A stretch of DNA of 64,000 nucleotides. It comes from Trileptium ribeirensis. Lineage: Eukaryota; Nematoda; Enoplea; Enoplida; Thoracostomopsidae. The stretch is from the NCBI GenBank assembly GCA_030248225.1, contig JASANE010003114.1, positions 18,830-82,829 on the forward strand. The letters run 5' to 3'. Positions 10,783-22,600 of the stretch are shown one piece after another (position 1 is the stretch's first letter; each line of letters begins with the position of its first letter). The notes beneath the pieces are model-generated. The model was not told the origin of the DNA, made no database searches, and was given only the letters and a program-made list of their open reading frames with translations. The position numbers and the translations under genes are program-made.

Positions 10783-11070
10783 CTAAACGTTGAATATTAT
10801 ACGATATAAATATCATAGCACTAGATATAGTTCCTCACCCAATTCCAAACAGTCAATATTCTACTATGATATATTGTGACAAAACGGAGCAAGGCTTAGA
10901 TTTTTGGACACGATGTGATAAGCGTAACATTTACCGCATTAGGTTTCAATCCTATCATCGATTAAATTATTACAAAATTCGAAACTACATATGAACTGTT
11001 TTCATAAAAATACTATTACCGACATACTACAATAATAATAACTACCGTACTAGTGGTAATCCGTCAAGGT

Positions 11071-11310
11071 AAAGAGTGCATTAGAGAAGAGTATGACACT
11101 TTCCTGCACTCACATGTAAACCCGTGTTTGATGACGCGGGCGTTTTAGCCCTGATCCCGACCCCCATCCAACATTTTTTGGGGGCGGTGTCGTCATGGAC
11201 AGACCCTCCAAAAACTGGGAGGGGGGCCAGGCCGAAAATGCTCGCGTTATGAAACACGGGTTTACATGTGAGTGCAGGAAAGTGTCATACTCTTCTCTAA
11301 TGCACTCTTG
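11071..11310. mobile_element. Young hAT-like MITE with 8-bp target duplication
   Basis: Terminal inverted repeats AAAGAGTGCATTAGAGAAGA... at left and ...TCTTCTCTAATGCACTCTTG at right match at all but one of the first 58 or so bases, and similarity continues to about 80. Flanks are direct copies of GTCAAGGT (11,063-11,070 and 11,311-11,318). An 8-bp duplication and a CAAGAG-type start suit the hAT superfamily. The 80-base centre is GC-rich (CCCCCATCC, GGGGGCGGTG). No transposase. Confidence 0.85.
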
Positions 11311-11486
11311 GTCAAGGTGATTGGAGTTATCTATATGTCAAACAGCTAAGTAAAAGGTAGCGAACCTACGTCTTTCTTATCAGTGAATTACATACATTAC
11401 CGTGCACGCTGTTCAAGTGAAACACATTTATTATAGCGTTTTCAGGAATGAAAAAATGCGTGGTAAAATGTATACATATATTATAT

Positions 11487-11542
11487 CAAGAGTGCATTAG
11501 GGAAGAGTATGACACTTCCCTGCACTCACATGTAAACCCGTG
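11487..11542 (+). mobile_element. Truncated copy of the 11,071 MITE (one terminus only)
   Basis: CAAGAGTGCATTAGGGAAGA through TGTAAACCCGTG matches the terminus of the full element, with a G for A and a C for T difference. No opposite end follows. It ends 43 bases short of the splice donor of Smad4 exon 4. Confidence 0.85.
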
Positions 11543-11585
11543 CAAATATCTAAACTATTATTTCGCCAGCCATAAATTATTTTAC

Positions 11586-11747
11586 CTGTAGGCGACCGTC
11601 AAGCGTTCGCTGAATCGTAACACATTTCGTTTGATGAGCGCCACCAGTTGTGACTGCTGTAATTACTGCGTCGAGCTCATCGCCTTTGTCTTTAAGTTTT
11701 TTAATCAGGCTCTCGATTGCACGACGTGAAAAGGTCTCTTCGCCGCT
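11586..11747 (-). CDS. SMAD4: Smad4/Medea exon 4 (MH1 domain, residues 743-796)
   Basis: A 54-codon exon with acceptor ATATTGCAG ending at 11,748 and donor CAG|GTAAAA after 11,586, phase 0 at both ends. It encodes the core of MH1: [14 protein letters not shown], the helix [17 protein letters not shown], then [15 protein letters not shown]. The Cys of KCVTIQ (residue 784) corresponds to zinc ligand Cys71 of human SMAD4. Arg794 and Gln796 of RLQ correspond to Arg81 and Gln83 of the DNA-contacting hairpin. The wording is co-Smad rather than receptor-Smad or inhibitory Smad. The exon ends exactly at RLQ|VAG, the position of the human SMAD4 intron between codons 83 and 84 as I recall it. It acts in the nucleus, binding Smad-binding elements together with receptor-activated Smads. 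Confidence 0.97.
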
Positions 11748-12589
11748 CTGCAATATTATACACAAACACAATGCATCGTATGTAATTATGCTCCCGCTAC
11801 TGCGGCGGTGGGAACAAAGGGGTCCTAAACGGCCTAACCACCTTGTTGAAATCGCCGCGATCGGCATACTCTACGAGTTTTGGGTTGCATCGGGTAATTT
11901 TGAAATTATTCTACATGTGGAGTTACTAGTAAAATTTTATTTTATCGCTTTTCCGTTCTTAAACAGATAAAGCCGAGTACCATCTTGTTTTGTCGCTAAG
12001 TACATAACACTTCAGAGAACAATGTAGTCACTGTAACAGCCAATTCCAAATTCAAAAATTTTGTTCGCGAACGCAGTACGACTGATTGTAAAATGATGTA
12101 GTTTATGTTGGTAACACAATGGTCCTGCTTGTTATTTTACCATGATTACGCTTCACAATTCACAAAGTGGCAACTTGCATTCCGAGTTTTCGGTAAGTCA
12201 ACAGATTTCGAGACATGCGAAATATGAATATGCACTTTAACATAAAAATTGATAGCGCTTGGTGCGTAGCTGCAATTCGGATTCATATTTTTACGTGTAC
12301 TTTAGACCATTGAGTAATAATGTACAGCTAAATCACAGGTTGCCCCCTAGCCCAAAATCGTTCCCATGCTTATGGTGATACTGTAATTTAGTGCTAGTGA
12401 TCAGTAAAATAGGATATGATATAATTATAAAAATTCTATTTATGCGATCTTTTCAATAAACGTAAGCTGGAAACATGGTAGAGTGGCGAGTCCCGTGATT
12501 TGGCAACTACAGTGCATTCAACAAAGACGAAATATACAATTAAGAGTTGCATTATCAACAGCACTCGCCATATATGAGTGCTCTTCGTT

Positions 12590-12722
12590 CCACGTTTGTT
12601 CGAAGTTTGTTAGGTAAATTCAAAATTTTGTTCGAGACGTGCTCGAAATTTTGAGGCGCTTTTTTAAGTTTGTTTGCGAGCTGTTCAAAGTTTTGATTGA
12701 GAATATTGTTCGATGGTTCGAA
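12590..12722 (-). repeat. GAAC-rich dispersed repeat, reversed copy 3
   Basis: Read on the minus strand it carries AAAATTTCGAGCACGTCTCG followed by AACAAAATTTTGAATT, matching the copy at 8,078-8,275. Confidence 0.55.
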
Positions 12723-13351
12723 AGGCAGCACTCATTTGTGGCGAGCACAGTATGAAGTCAGAAGTCATGCGTGTCTATACATACTGATAACATTATTAAT
12801 TTCCAATTGTCGTTGTGCCTTTAGCGCACTAAATTCGAGAAGAATACGCGATTTTTGTACCAAATCCATAGCCCTATAGCAAAGAAGCATAACTCATTTT
12901 GCTATTTTGCCGCAAAAATATGGTCACCTACGTCTGCCTTAGTTATGTCAAACTGAAGCTTACCCCGCCAACGGTTGAAAAGGGTTTCTGCACTATGCGA
13001 CTAGTATAATGGCAATTTATTGCACATTGCTAGTTAGGCATGAAGAATCTGTTGTTGGTTTTGCCTGCTGTTTTCATTTTTGTTTCTCCTGTTTTCGATT
13101 ATTAGAAAAGTCCATCAATTTTTAAGGTAGTCGTGAATTCGCCGACCGAGGCGCTTAGTATTTATTATCCTTCATGATGTGAGATAAGATTTAAATTACC
13201 GACATTTAGCAGTCTTTGAAAAACAAGTTAGCATTAAATCTCATAATAACGGTGTTCGTTTATGGCGAAGCGAATTATATAATTCTGTGAGTCAAACAAA
13301 TCCAGGTTGTTCATAATAAGTATAACAAGGAGCAAGTTGTTAAACTAATAA

Positions 13352-13727
13352 GGCGTTTTCGTTATAAAGGTACCTCAAATCGAAGTTTTGTCCCTCAATG
13401 GTCCAGACCATACCATTAAGTGGTATACATTGCACACCTGCGCTATATAATGAAACAAATGGTGCATGAGACACCAATAACTAACTATAGTGTCTAAATT
13501 TACCTATTGTTTATTAGTGACGGTGTCAAGGATACCAATAAGGCGTGTAAATAACAGCATGGTGTAGTTGACACCATAAAAATTTTATGGCGTAGTTCTA
13601 CCCCATACTATTATCAACACTACACTACCTAAGTATACTGTGCCCAAAGAACCATATAATGAATGGTGGCAAAGACACACAGGGAAGGACAAAACTTCCA
13701 CATGGGGTCCGTTAAAACGAAAACGCC
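13352..13727. mobile_element. 376-bp inverted-repeat element abutting the exon 3 splice donor
   Basis: The left end GGCGTTTTCGTTATAAAGG, then TCGAAGTTTTGTCCCTCAATG, is mirrored at the right by GGACAAAACTTCC and GTTAAAACGAAAACGCC; about 50 bases pair with mismatches. The interior has short repeats of GGTGT/ACACC and ACCATA/TATGG. The right terminus lies seven bases from the GT donor of exon 3. A target duplication is not clear. Confidence 0.65.
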
Positions 13728-13734
13728 GCATAAC

Positions 13735-14667
13735 CTGGCGATGACACATTAATGAATGAACGATCGAATTGCAAACGTCAGCCGATGCCGGCGGATGGTG
13801 GTGCGCTTGCATTATTTGAGACGACGTTAACCCGCCACCAACGATCGATCCGCCACCGGCGTATGTCGTTTGCCCTCCACTAGGGTCGGCGCCAGTAGTT
13901 GTGGCACCGTGTTGAAACGACCCTGATGCAACTTGCGACTGCATAATATGCTGCTGTTGTTGCAAGTGATGTTGCTGCTGCTGCTGCAAAATATGATTAT
14001 ATCCAGCGTGTCCGCCAAGGGCAGCCGCCGATACCATTTCTTGTTGTTGTTGCTGCAACCGATGAAGATGTTGTTGCTGTTGAAAATGTTGTGAATTATG
14101 ATAATCAGTGACAGTTGTTGTTATGTTGTTTTCGATTTGAAGCTGTGGATTGGCAAGAATATCAGCTGCAGATAAGTTACCACAATGCTGCTGAATTTGG
14201 TGGTGTTGTTGTTGTTGCTGAAGTGACGACGGTGAAGCAAACAGTGGAGCTCCGATCATGTCATTTCTATTTGCGGCGTGAATATGCAGCTGCTGTTGAA
14301 CATGTTCACCAGTAACCAATGAAGCAGCATTGTTTATATTGTTCAATACAACGTTTTCAAACGTCGAATTATTGTCTGCACTACCGGCATGAGCATCAGC
14401 AGTTGTTCCACCAATACTGCTCAAGCCGAAGTGAACGCCGTAATGTTTCGACTGTTGCTGGTGTATCGCTTGAAACGACGCTAAATGTCCTGCATGAATT
14501 TGGGTATGGTGCTGATCGCCGCGACCGAAAAGCTGCTGCTGAGTGATCGGAGCCACCGATTCGCAGCTGTCAAAAGAATGTTGACTGTGTGTTGTGTTGA
14601 TATTACCATCAACAGTCGGACGTGATTGACCACTAAGCTTGATATTCGAAAACCGATCTTTCAACGG
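13735..14667 (-). CDS. SMAD4: Smad4/Medea exon 3 (Gln/His-rich extension plus start of MH1, residues 432-742)
   Basis: Acceptor TTTTAAG ends at 14,668 and donor CAG|GTTATG follows 13,735; both borders are phase 0, so the 933 bases are 311 whole codons. About 294 codons are low complexity: repeated poly-Gln and Gln/His runs, Asn-rich and Gly-rich pieces. The last 17 residues, SADVCNSIVHSLMCHRQ, match the first helix of the Smad4 MH1 domain (vertebrate and fly co-Smads carry IVHSLMCHRQ here). This physically links the Gln-rich region to MH1 in one frame. The donor GTTATG is weaker than the gene's other donors, and an inverted-repeat element begins only seven bases into the following intron. Reading past the donor gives residues unlike any Smad, which supports splicing at this point. 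Confidence 0.93.
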
Positions 14668-15899
14668 CTTAAAATTAGATACATAATGTAAATATGAGAA
14701 AACCGATAATTTACATTATGTGGGAATTACATACTGTAAGACGTCCTCAACAATATGATTAAAATTAGAATAGTCAATTTGATTTGGGTGCCATATATGT
14801 TTATGAGCACATTTTATAATATATGATGCATTGTCGTTACTATATTATAGTTTAATAGCTCATACATAGCAGAAAAAACAATGGGCAACCCATCTAGGTA
14901 ACAACATTAAACTCGTCACCCGGATCCGTGGGTGCACATATCTAACCTGTACATTCAGTGTCAGGAATAAGAAAATTATATAACGTGGTCAGAATATCTG
15001 GTACAATGGCTGGCGTTCCATATCGAATAAATAATTGCAAGCATGTGACAACTACTATTAAGTGCTGTAATATATCAATGCGTAACAAGAGCCCCAGATG
15101 AGGTGTAACCGGAATGTAAATTTTCACGGAAACCTAAATCTGATACGATGTAACGAAATAGATCGAGAAATACTGGACCGAGATGTGCAGATCATGGCCC
15201 TAACTTTGCCATGACAGTATTATCTTTCTGGGACAACGAAACGGCTCAGAAAGCCAACAATTTGTCATGGATTGTTTAATTTAGCGATCGTATTTTCGCA
15301 GTCGAGCGTTGAAACGAAAATGACATCCATACTGCATACCGGCGTGCACTGAGTAACACATATTGTCTACATATTGATCGTAGACTAACCAAACTGCACT
15401 CAGTTTATATATACTCCCCAAGAGTTACTAAATATAAGACCGTTATACGCCATTCCGTAGGAATCCTGTAAATTCTGTTTGTCTGGTTCAGAATGGAAAT
15501 TACTAAAGGCGACCTACTTTCTTTCGCTGCGTTGCAGAGAATATACATTGCAAAATTACTAATTATTGTTAATAATGCCCTTACATTATTACTTTAACAA
15601 TAATCGTCTATTATTACGAACCGAAACAGTACGACAAAGTGCTTATAATATTACGATAAGCTGTGTAGGACTCAAAAATACCATGGTATCGCGCGATTAT
15701 AATGCTACAGGGTAAAAGTAAACGCATTGAGATTGTAGTAAATTATATAAAACTCATTAGTTATTTTAACTAGGCCCACCGTTCGTAGGCAACGCTATTG
15801 GAGATTGGCTACATGAAAATATAGCTAATTGCTTTTAAACAGTTTTAAAATAGGCAAGCAGTCCTTTTATAAAGTTCGTATTTACAAGCACCTACTTAC
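14668..15899 (-). other. SMAD4: Smad4 intron 2
   Basis: A 1.2-kb phase-0 intron (donor GTAAGT, acceptor TTTTAAG). I see no repeat, RNA gene or further exon in it. Confidence 0.8.
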
Positions 15900-16437
15900 T
15901 TCTCCATGGTCAAAATACATTATATTCTGATCCGGTTTATCGCCGGATGCCTCCGTCACAATTGACCTCGGTATCGAAACACCGGTAGAAGGAATGTTAG
16001 TGTCACAATTATTAAGCTGCACCATTCCGGTATCGCCCGGGCTACCTCCGCGTGAACCCGGCACAGCAGTAATAGCAATATCACCATCACCACCAGGACC
16101 ACCGCAGCCGGCGCCAAGCTGATCAATTCCGGCCGATGTCGACGACGTAGACGACATAGCGCCGCCACCCGGAGCGAGCAACGAACTTCCAACAGCTGCC
16201 ATCGTTGAACATACGGCTGCAGCGGCTGTGGCAGCAGCAGGATGGCCGCTTTCGCCACCGGTCGTACAATTCGACGCGCTTATTGTTGAAACCGACCCAC
16301 CGTCAATCATCATCATACGTTCGTCTTCACCGTCGTCGTCGTTGTTGCCACGAATCGAATCGTCGTCGTGGTCAGAGCAGAAACTACGCCGATTAGCTGC
16401 GATTAGTTTACGTTCGGTTGGTGGCGATTCAGCCGAT
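15900..16437 (-). CDS. SMAD4: Smad4/Medea exon 2 (acidic, Ala/Gly/Ser-rich extension, residues 252-431)
   Basis: Internal exon with acceptor TTATTCAG ending at 16,438 and donor GAA|GTAAGT (near-perfect consensus) after 15,900. It enters in phase 2 and leaves in phase 0, matching exon 1 and exon 3 exactly. The product begins RSAESPPTERKL, then an acidic patch (DHDDDS, DDDGEDE), an Ala-rich run (HPAAATAAAAV), Gly/Ser-rich low complexity and a short less biased end (TGVSIPRSIVTEASGDKPD). It lies in the same long extension upstream of MH1 as exon 1. No domain family is recognised. The clean splice signals and 180 codons without a stop in AT-rich DNA argue for a real exon; the opposite-strand frames here are shadows. 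Confidence 0.78.
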
Positions 16438-19167
16438 CTGAATAACAATTTTATACAAGTTATGGAAGATAGCCCCACAAACGACAATTGGAAAAAGAAT
16501 CCCTGCTTTGCTTAAAATGAAAACGCTTTTTTTTCAGTAATAACATTGCCCTTTGTTATTTCACAAAAGAAAATATTGAAAGCAAGTATGACACTGACGC
16601 CGTTTAGAAAGCTGCTATTTCATTCACTAAAACTAAAAGTAGAAGATCCAAGCTCTGCGGACATTCGATTTTTCACAGTGTTCTCCTAAACAATTTATTC
16701 GTTACTACAGTCACTAAAATATGGAGAAAATAATCAAAACGCTGAGCTCTTTGATATAAACTTGATTTTTCAATCAATCGCCAAGATAAAAAACCAAGTG
16801 AGTGCTATGTTTTGGCTAAGTACAGTTGCAAAATCAAAGGTATTTGCGTACAGGCCATGAAATTATATTTATAACTACAACGAAACATATTAGGTAAAAC
16901 AAGACATATATATAATCAAAATGGATCGTCACCCCTAACATATTAAGTAACAAAACATATTATTTTCATTAGAGTATGAAATTAAGGTAGAGATCAATAT
17001 AATGATGTTAAAAGATGTTTTCAACACCAACTAAACCATAGTAATGATTCGGAGACCGTCAAAAATTATAATTCACAAAACCTAGATAGGACTGTTGGAC
17101 TTATAATTTTTTAGCGATTTGTCCAAGTTCTGCAAGATACCATTTTCAAAATGTATCTAGCCCTCAATTTTCGAAATATCTCAATCAAATTTTTTGGCGT
17201 CTATATATTCTTCGAACAAATACGAAAAGCATATCGCGCGAGATATAACCATTCAAAATCGAGAAAGCGTGAAGAAATGATCAATATCGGCCCAAAGTGC
17301 CAAAAAGCGAAGGTCCATATTCAGTAGAATTATAGTAGTTAGCCGTTTCTAAAATTCTGTATTACCGCTTATAGACCGTAGTTCCTAGCAAACATTAATT
17401 AAAACATGAGAGTTCAAAGTAAACACGAAGCCTTCGACATGAGATTTCCCACAAAAATCGATCGTGACGACCCACCGAGCCCATAGGTACAGATATATCA
17501 TTCAATAACTCTTCTTCTGTGAAACATATTTCTTAAAATGTATAAATTTGGTTGGCAAATTTTTCTAGATCCAAATATTTTATCTAAATTAATTACTTAG
17601 CTTGGTTTTGCTTCTGATAAGACAACAGCATTTTATTTCAACAAATTTAATTCAGAAACGGATAAACGGGTTTGAATAATTATTGTTTTATTTCAATTGT
17701 TTTAAACTTATAACTTGAGAATAGGTGGATCGATTCAGCTGAAATTTTCACATCTTATGTGGCTTAAATATACAGCAAATTATAGCTTCTATACTTTGTT
17801 CCGGAGGAGTAACATACACAAAACTACCAAAGTCAGCGCAATATTTGGTCTTTTTATTTGTAAAATGGTAATGCCTGGATCCACTTGACTCAAATTTTGG
17901 TACTGTATAAAATTTATATAGTATACATCTAGCACTAACAACAACTTCACATTACGTACTGCAAAGGCTTTACGGGATAAAAGTAAGCATTTCGGACCAA
18001 AGCCTTAAAATTTCACTCATGTTATAAATAGGTTCGTAGAAGGTAGGTGAACCGATCTTTCCACCATTTTGATTACGCAAGTGGACTTACGGGTTACACA
18101 TTGCTTTAGGTTATTTCTGTATCACAGTCAACTGAGTAATAATGATTCAAAATTTAACCTTGATCAATTTAACAATATTTTTAGCGAAAATATTGCAGTT
18201 GCCATCTATAATCGCGTAAAGCCTATTTTAATGTGGCTACGTTTTTCATAGTACTTGTGCATTTCAGCACGCTAATAATGACATCAATCATCCTTGTATC
18301 TGTTCATCAGAACGGTACAATGGGGAAGAAACATTATATTCAAAATTCTGCTAACAATTAATATCAAAATGCTTTGCTTACTTCGATTTTTCCATAACTG
18401 TATAAAGTATGCTTGCGAATATATCTGTGTTGCTTATTTCGTCACGGTTATAAGTTCAATCGTCCGGAGAACTTATGTGCATGGCACGGGTTTCTGACTA
18501 GTTATATATGGCAGAGGTTAAGTTGTAGATTCTAAAGCTCTAGCGAAGCATCTAGTTTTAATCTGACCCACTATATCTATGCAACAATTAAATATATTTT
18601 GTTTGGAAGGCAACATTAAAGTGCAAGAAAAAATAGTTCAAAAACAAAAAGAAATAGGGCACCGCGAAAAATTCTAAGTCTCGAATTTTTTGTCGAATAT
18701 GTAAATTTCGGCGGTTTTTTGGCCATAGCTGGGCTGAGCCCTAAAATATCGCAAAACAGCGAAGTGCCCACAGTGGTACCAAATCGTCTGATACCAAATT
18801 TAAAACAACTACAAAATAGCGTTGACACGCTAGTAGAGTGTGGAAAAAAGGAGAAAAAACGAAATATAATGAACAATTTCTCAATTCGACCTATTTCGGG
18901 TTTCTAAAGAACTGGTTTTCCGATCTCGTCGGACATGTTAGGCACCGTTCGACTCTCACCACAACACCTATCACTAATGCCAACGCCATCGATGTAGACC
19001 TAGTTATAGAGTAGCTAGGGCTAAAACCAATATATAACGCTTTATTAGACCTGCAGCGCCACATATATTGTCTTCTCGACAAACCCGTCGAACCAGGAGT
19101 TCGAGGCTTCTTTCCGAGAAGCCAGAATTAGTACATAGTGTCGTGCGGTAGGCAATGACTGAAAGCT

Positions 19168-19390
19168 GTGTCAACTCACGAGTGTGCAGCGAGCGATATG
19201 ATTGCGAGCAAGCGACATTTAGTAAACGACATGTTTGAACGAATATATATATACCTTATCATTTTCGACAGCCTCGAAAACCTTCATATTTGCAGGTTTA
19301 GCAAATTATAGCATTACACTGAATACACACCAAATCATACATGGTTCAAAGGGGGGAGGGTTCATGTGATACAGTAGACTTTGTGGTTTA
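19168..19390 (+). repeat. Diverged dispersed repeat, related to 61,578-61,790
   Basis: Shared order of words with the right-end copy: GCGAGCAAGCGAC / GCGAGTGAACGAC, TTATCATTTTCGACAGCCTC / TTATTCATTTTCATCTTCCT, then CTCGAAAACCTTCATATTTGC / CTCGAACACCTTTTTATTTGC, and GTGATACAG further on. Old, no coding capacity. Confidence 0.5.
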
Positions 19391-19450
19391 TTATATACAA
19401 GGACAATCAGAGTGAGATGAATATGTTACGTAGACATTAAAGCTGAGCAT

Positions 19451-19660
19451 TTTGGCCCGCAGCCAAGCGGTCCAGCCCGGCCCGAAATGTTGAAGATGTG
19501 GGCACAGAGCGCGATTTGCAATGGGCTGGGTCAGGCCGAAAAAAATTAGGTTCCTTCTCTCCCCAGTCAAAGCCTAAATGATTAGTGCACGGTTCGACAT
19601 CTTTGGGCACGTTTTAAGAATTTTATGTCGGGATTATTTCACACATATATTTTTATCTTA
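19451..19660 (+). repeat. GC-rich dispersed repeat, copy 1
   Basis: Matches 52,332-52,553: GGCCCGAAATG, GGGTCAGGCCGAAAAAA / GGTCGGGCCGAAAAAT, AAATGATTAGTGCACGG / GAATGATTAGCAAACCG, and CGTTTTAAGAATTTTATGTC / AGTTTTAAGAATTTCTTTTC. Probably a non-autonomous transposon; ends not defined. Confidence 0.6.
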
Positions 19661-22600
19661 GTGTCACTAGATATCTTTTATGTAGAGCGGGCTACACACG
19701 ATTATAAACGATACTTGGTCTAGTCTTCACTTCATATGTATATTTTGAAAAAAGACGATTACTCCTAAACACTGCTATTATAGTCAAAGTACTACGCTCC
19801 TCATCAAAATTATATATATACATAGCAAATTTCATAATATTGTTTTGTAGCGATCTGATAGAATTTTGTCGTTGCCAAACTGAGTTAATAACAGGAATCA
19901 CAATTAGACACATAAATATCCAAATATTGGATGAGTATGCTAAGTGAATACTTAATTAATGTAAGCCAAAAGTGCTATTGTTCGTTAAATTGCACTTTAA
20001 AAAAGCATTTAGCAAATAAGCCAAACATGGTATGTAAACAGCCCGTCAATTTTAAATATTTGCGGACCCCGATTGACTTCCAAGGGTGTAAAAGATTTTG
20101 GGTTAAACTTCTTAACATTAACGTAGCTGTTAATGAATCCCATTCGCCTCAAGCATTACCAAAAAGGTGTTGAATGCTCCAGCACCACGGCCCAAGTACA
20201 CCCTCCTGAGCAGTTAAGTTAGCCCTGACCCTCAGCCCAGTTGGCGGTGCTGGGCCACTTGCTACACAGCGAGAGCAAGATAACAGCTTGGCCTGTAACC
20301 CAGAATTGTACAATATAATTTCTTGCTGGCACGCGGTGAGCATCGCATGGAGACTAAAGTCCTATATAATATACTAGTAACTGGCACGCCGAGGCTGTCG
20401 CTAGTCTGCAATGTGTGACTTCTGCAAGGTTCAACTTTGGTTTCATGAGCAGCCTTCGAAAGCACAGAAAAACAATAACGACACCAGTAACAGATTAAGG
20501 AAAAGGTGGAGACATTCTTAGCTCATCTTTGCGAGGAGAAAAAACAAAAACTTGTAAAATAGTAAAGTTGTGGCTCTTGATTACAGAATTCTGCATAATA
20601 TACTACTTAATGACTTTGACATGGTTTATAAGGTAATATTTTGACCGAGCCCGAATTAAAGTTTCCAATTCATGTCCGTTTTGTAAAACTTTGAGCATAA
20701 TAAACGCCAATTTATGAGTAAAATTAAATTACAAAATCTTTAGATCCAGTGATAAATTATGAGCCACACAAGAACAATTTTTTCATACATAACCGCTAGT
20801 TAGGAAATAGCGTTCGCTCTGCTTCAACAAGTAGGAAAGCTTATATATACTATAAATTTAACTCATATTTAATTAATATCCGAGTTGAATAGGGTTCAGT
20901 TGTATTATTATTTCCCAAGAACAATCGAATTTGAAATCTGTTCAATTTATGTGTTAGTTTCAGAAATTTTGGCCGTGCGATCATTTGTTATAAACAAATC
21001 ATTTAGCTAATCGAAATGTTACAACATTGGGCCCAATTTTTGGTAGCATAGCATGTCTTACCTTATGCTTTGCAGACATCTGCAAAAATTAATAACATGA
21101 CAATACTACTACTCAAAATCATGACTATCTCGGAAGTCAAAAACACAAGAGGACTGCAACAACATCCTTTTGTCTGATATCCAGCGTACGTCACCGCTGG
21201 GACAAACCCACTGTAGCTTTGCATGCAGGCATGGGTTCCCACATGCTGCTGGGAATAGGGCGAGCGAGCTGTCAAAGTCAAGTCTGATTTCGTACTCCAG
21301 TGAGGTAAGAAGAGCAATATGAACCAGCATTTTACAAATATACACATAAAATATAGTAATAAATTACACTGTATACATATGTATATATCGTTTTGTACTG
21401 TGTCTGCCTAAAAGCATTACGACGCTGTGTGCTTCATATAAATGCCCAGCAAATGCCGAACTTCACTAAAACCGCACGCACTTCATGTTCGTTGGAACTG
21501 AAAATTTTAGGGCCAAGAAAATTTAATGGGTCAAATATTCGTTAGACGAAGTGACCTATAGGGGTCAGCATCCGGGTATGAGTGATCACCCTCGCTACAC
21601 ACCTCAAAGCGGAATCCTGAAATGCTACATAGCATATGTAATTGCAAATCAACAAGAACATACACCAAGCAGCGAGCTTGCATAACCCAAAAATCCAAAA
21701 TCGGGCAAAATTATAACATATGCATGCTTCTGCTCCATAATACACCATGTAAGTATGGGAACATGTCATGCTGCGTGACGCAATCTCCTATCGTTAAACA
21801 GCACAGCTTACCTCCTGGGTTCGAAGGGCAACGAACCCTTTTAGTCTTAACCTTATATAAGAACTTAAGCTTAGCTTAGGATTAGTCTAATGCTTATACA
21901 AATACCTTAGCTTAGGATACGGTTTGGTATGTCGAGAACTGCATAAACTGCGCTTACATCACTCAGCTTGACTATGGCCTCAGCATATGTAATAAGCTAA
22001 GCCAACCATAACCGAAAACATTTTCGTACGCGATTCCGGCAAAGCTACCCATTTGTACTTTAATAAATATATAGAGGGTGTTAGTTATTACGTACGCATA
22101 TCTTATCCGCAGCGCTATAAGGATTGTGCACGTAGCGCTGAACAAACTTAGGGTTGTTAAAATTGGCGAAAATTAAAATAAACATATACCATCGACAGTG
22201 GGTATGCAATACAAATTTTTGCATGAGTACACTCAGTCACAATACCAGGCCAATTAATAAAAGTGGAAAATTGTTTTAGAATATACGTAAATATATTAGT
22301 GACGAAACCTAACGAAATTAGAATTTTAAACACAAATATTTTCCTAATTCGGATTAGGTAAGGCATACAGTTTCTCTTTTTAGACATTTTTTCGCCGTTT
22401 CAATACTTAGGATGAAAAACAATATCAAGTAAACCATTCTCTGATATGGTTCGTGTTTTTGCATTTTTTCCAAGCAAATAATACACCTACGCTCTTATAA
22501 GTATGCGAATCGTAACGGTAAACCTAGCCCTAAGTCTAGTTATATTGCACAAGTTAAACGGATTATACATAAGCAATCATGTCATTTATATTTAAGAAAG

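Larger units (their letters stand above)
10783..11585 (-). other. SMAD4: Smad4 intron 4 (exon 4 to exon 5)
   Basis: An 803-base phase-0 intron. It contains a 240-bp young inverted-repeat element and a truncated copy of it, listed separately. The rest (10,790-11,060 and 11,320-11,480) shows nothing recognisable. Confidence 0.85.
11748..13734 (-). other. SMAD4: Smad4 intron 3
   Basis: A 2.0-kb phase-0 intron separating the two halves of the MH1 start (HRQ|SGE). It holds the reversed GAAC-rich repeat at 12,590 and the inverted-repeat element at 13,352. The remaining sequence shows nothing I can name; the 106-codon plus-strand frame at 11,650-11,970 is a shadow of exon 4. Confidence 0.85.

Noticed and set aside
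13827..14546. Several 63-75-codon frames on both strands inside Smad4 exon 3
   Set aside because: Shadows of the Gln/His-rich minus-strand exon; CAG/CAA repeats keep other frames open.
20149..20465. Minus-strand frames with GVLGPWCWSIQHLFGNA
   Set aside because: The wording hints at a retroelement or repeat product, but I could not tie it to a named family or see flanking structure.
21120..21308. GC-richer stretch ending CAGTGAG|GTAAGA on the plus strand inside Smad4 intron 1
   Set aside because: The donor looks good but there is no matching open frame, acceptor or homology; could be a chance signal or a non-coding exon.
21800..21850. tRNA-like B-box (GGGTTCGAA)
   Set aside because: No A-box at the right distance and no cloverleaf; not a tRNA or clear SINE.
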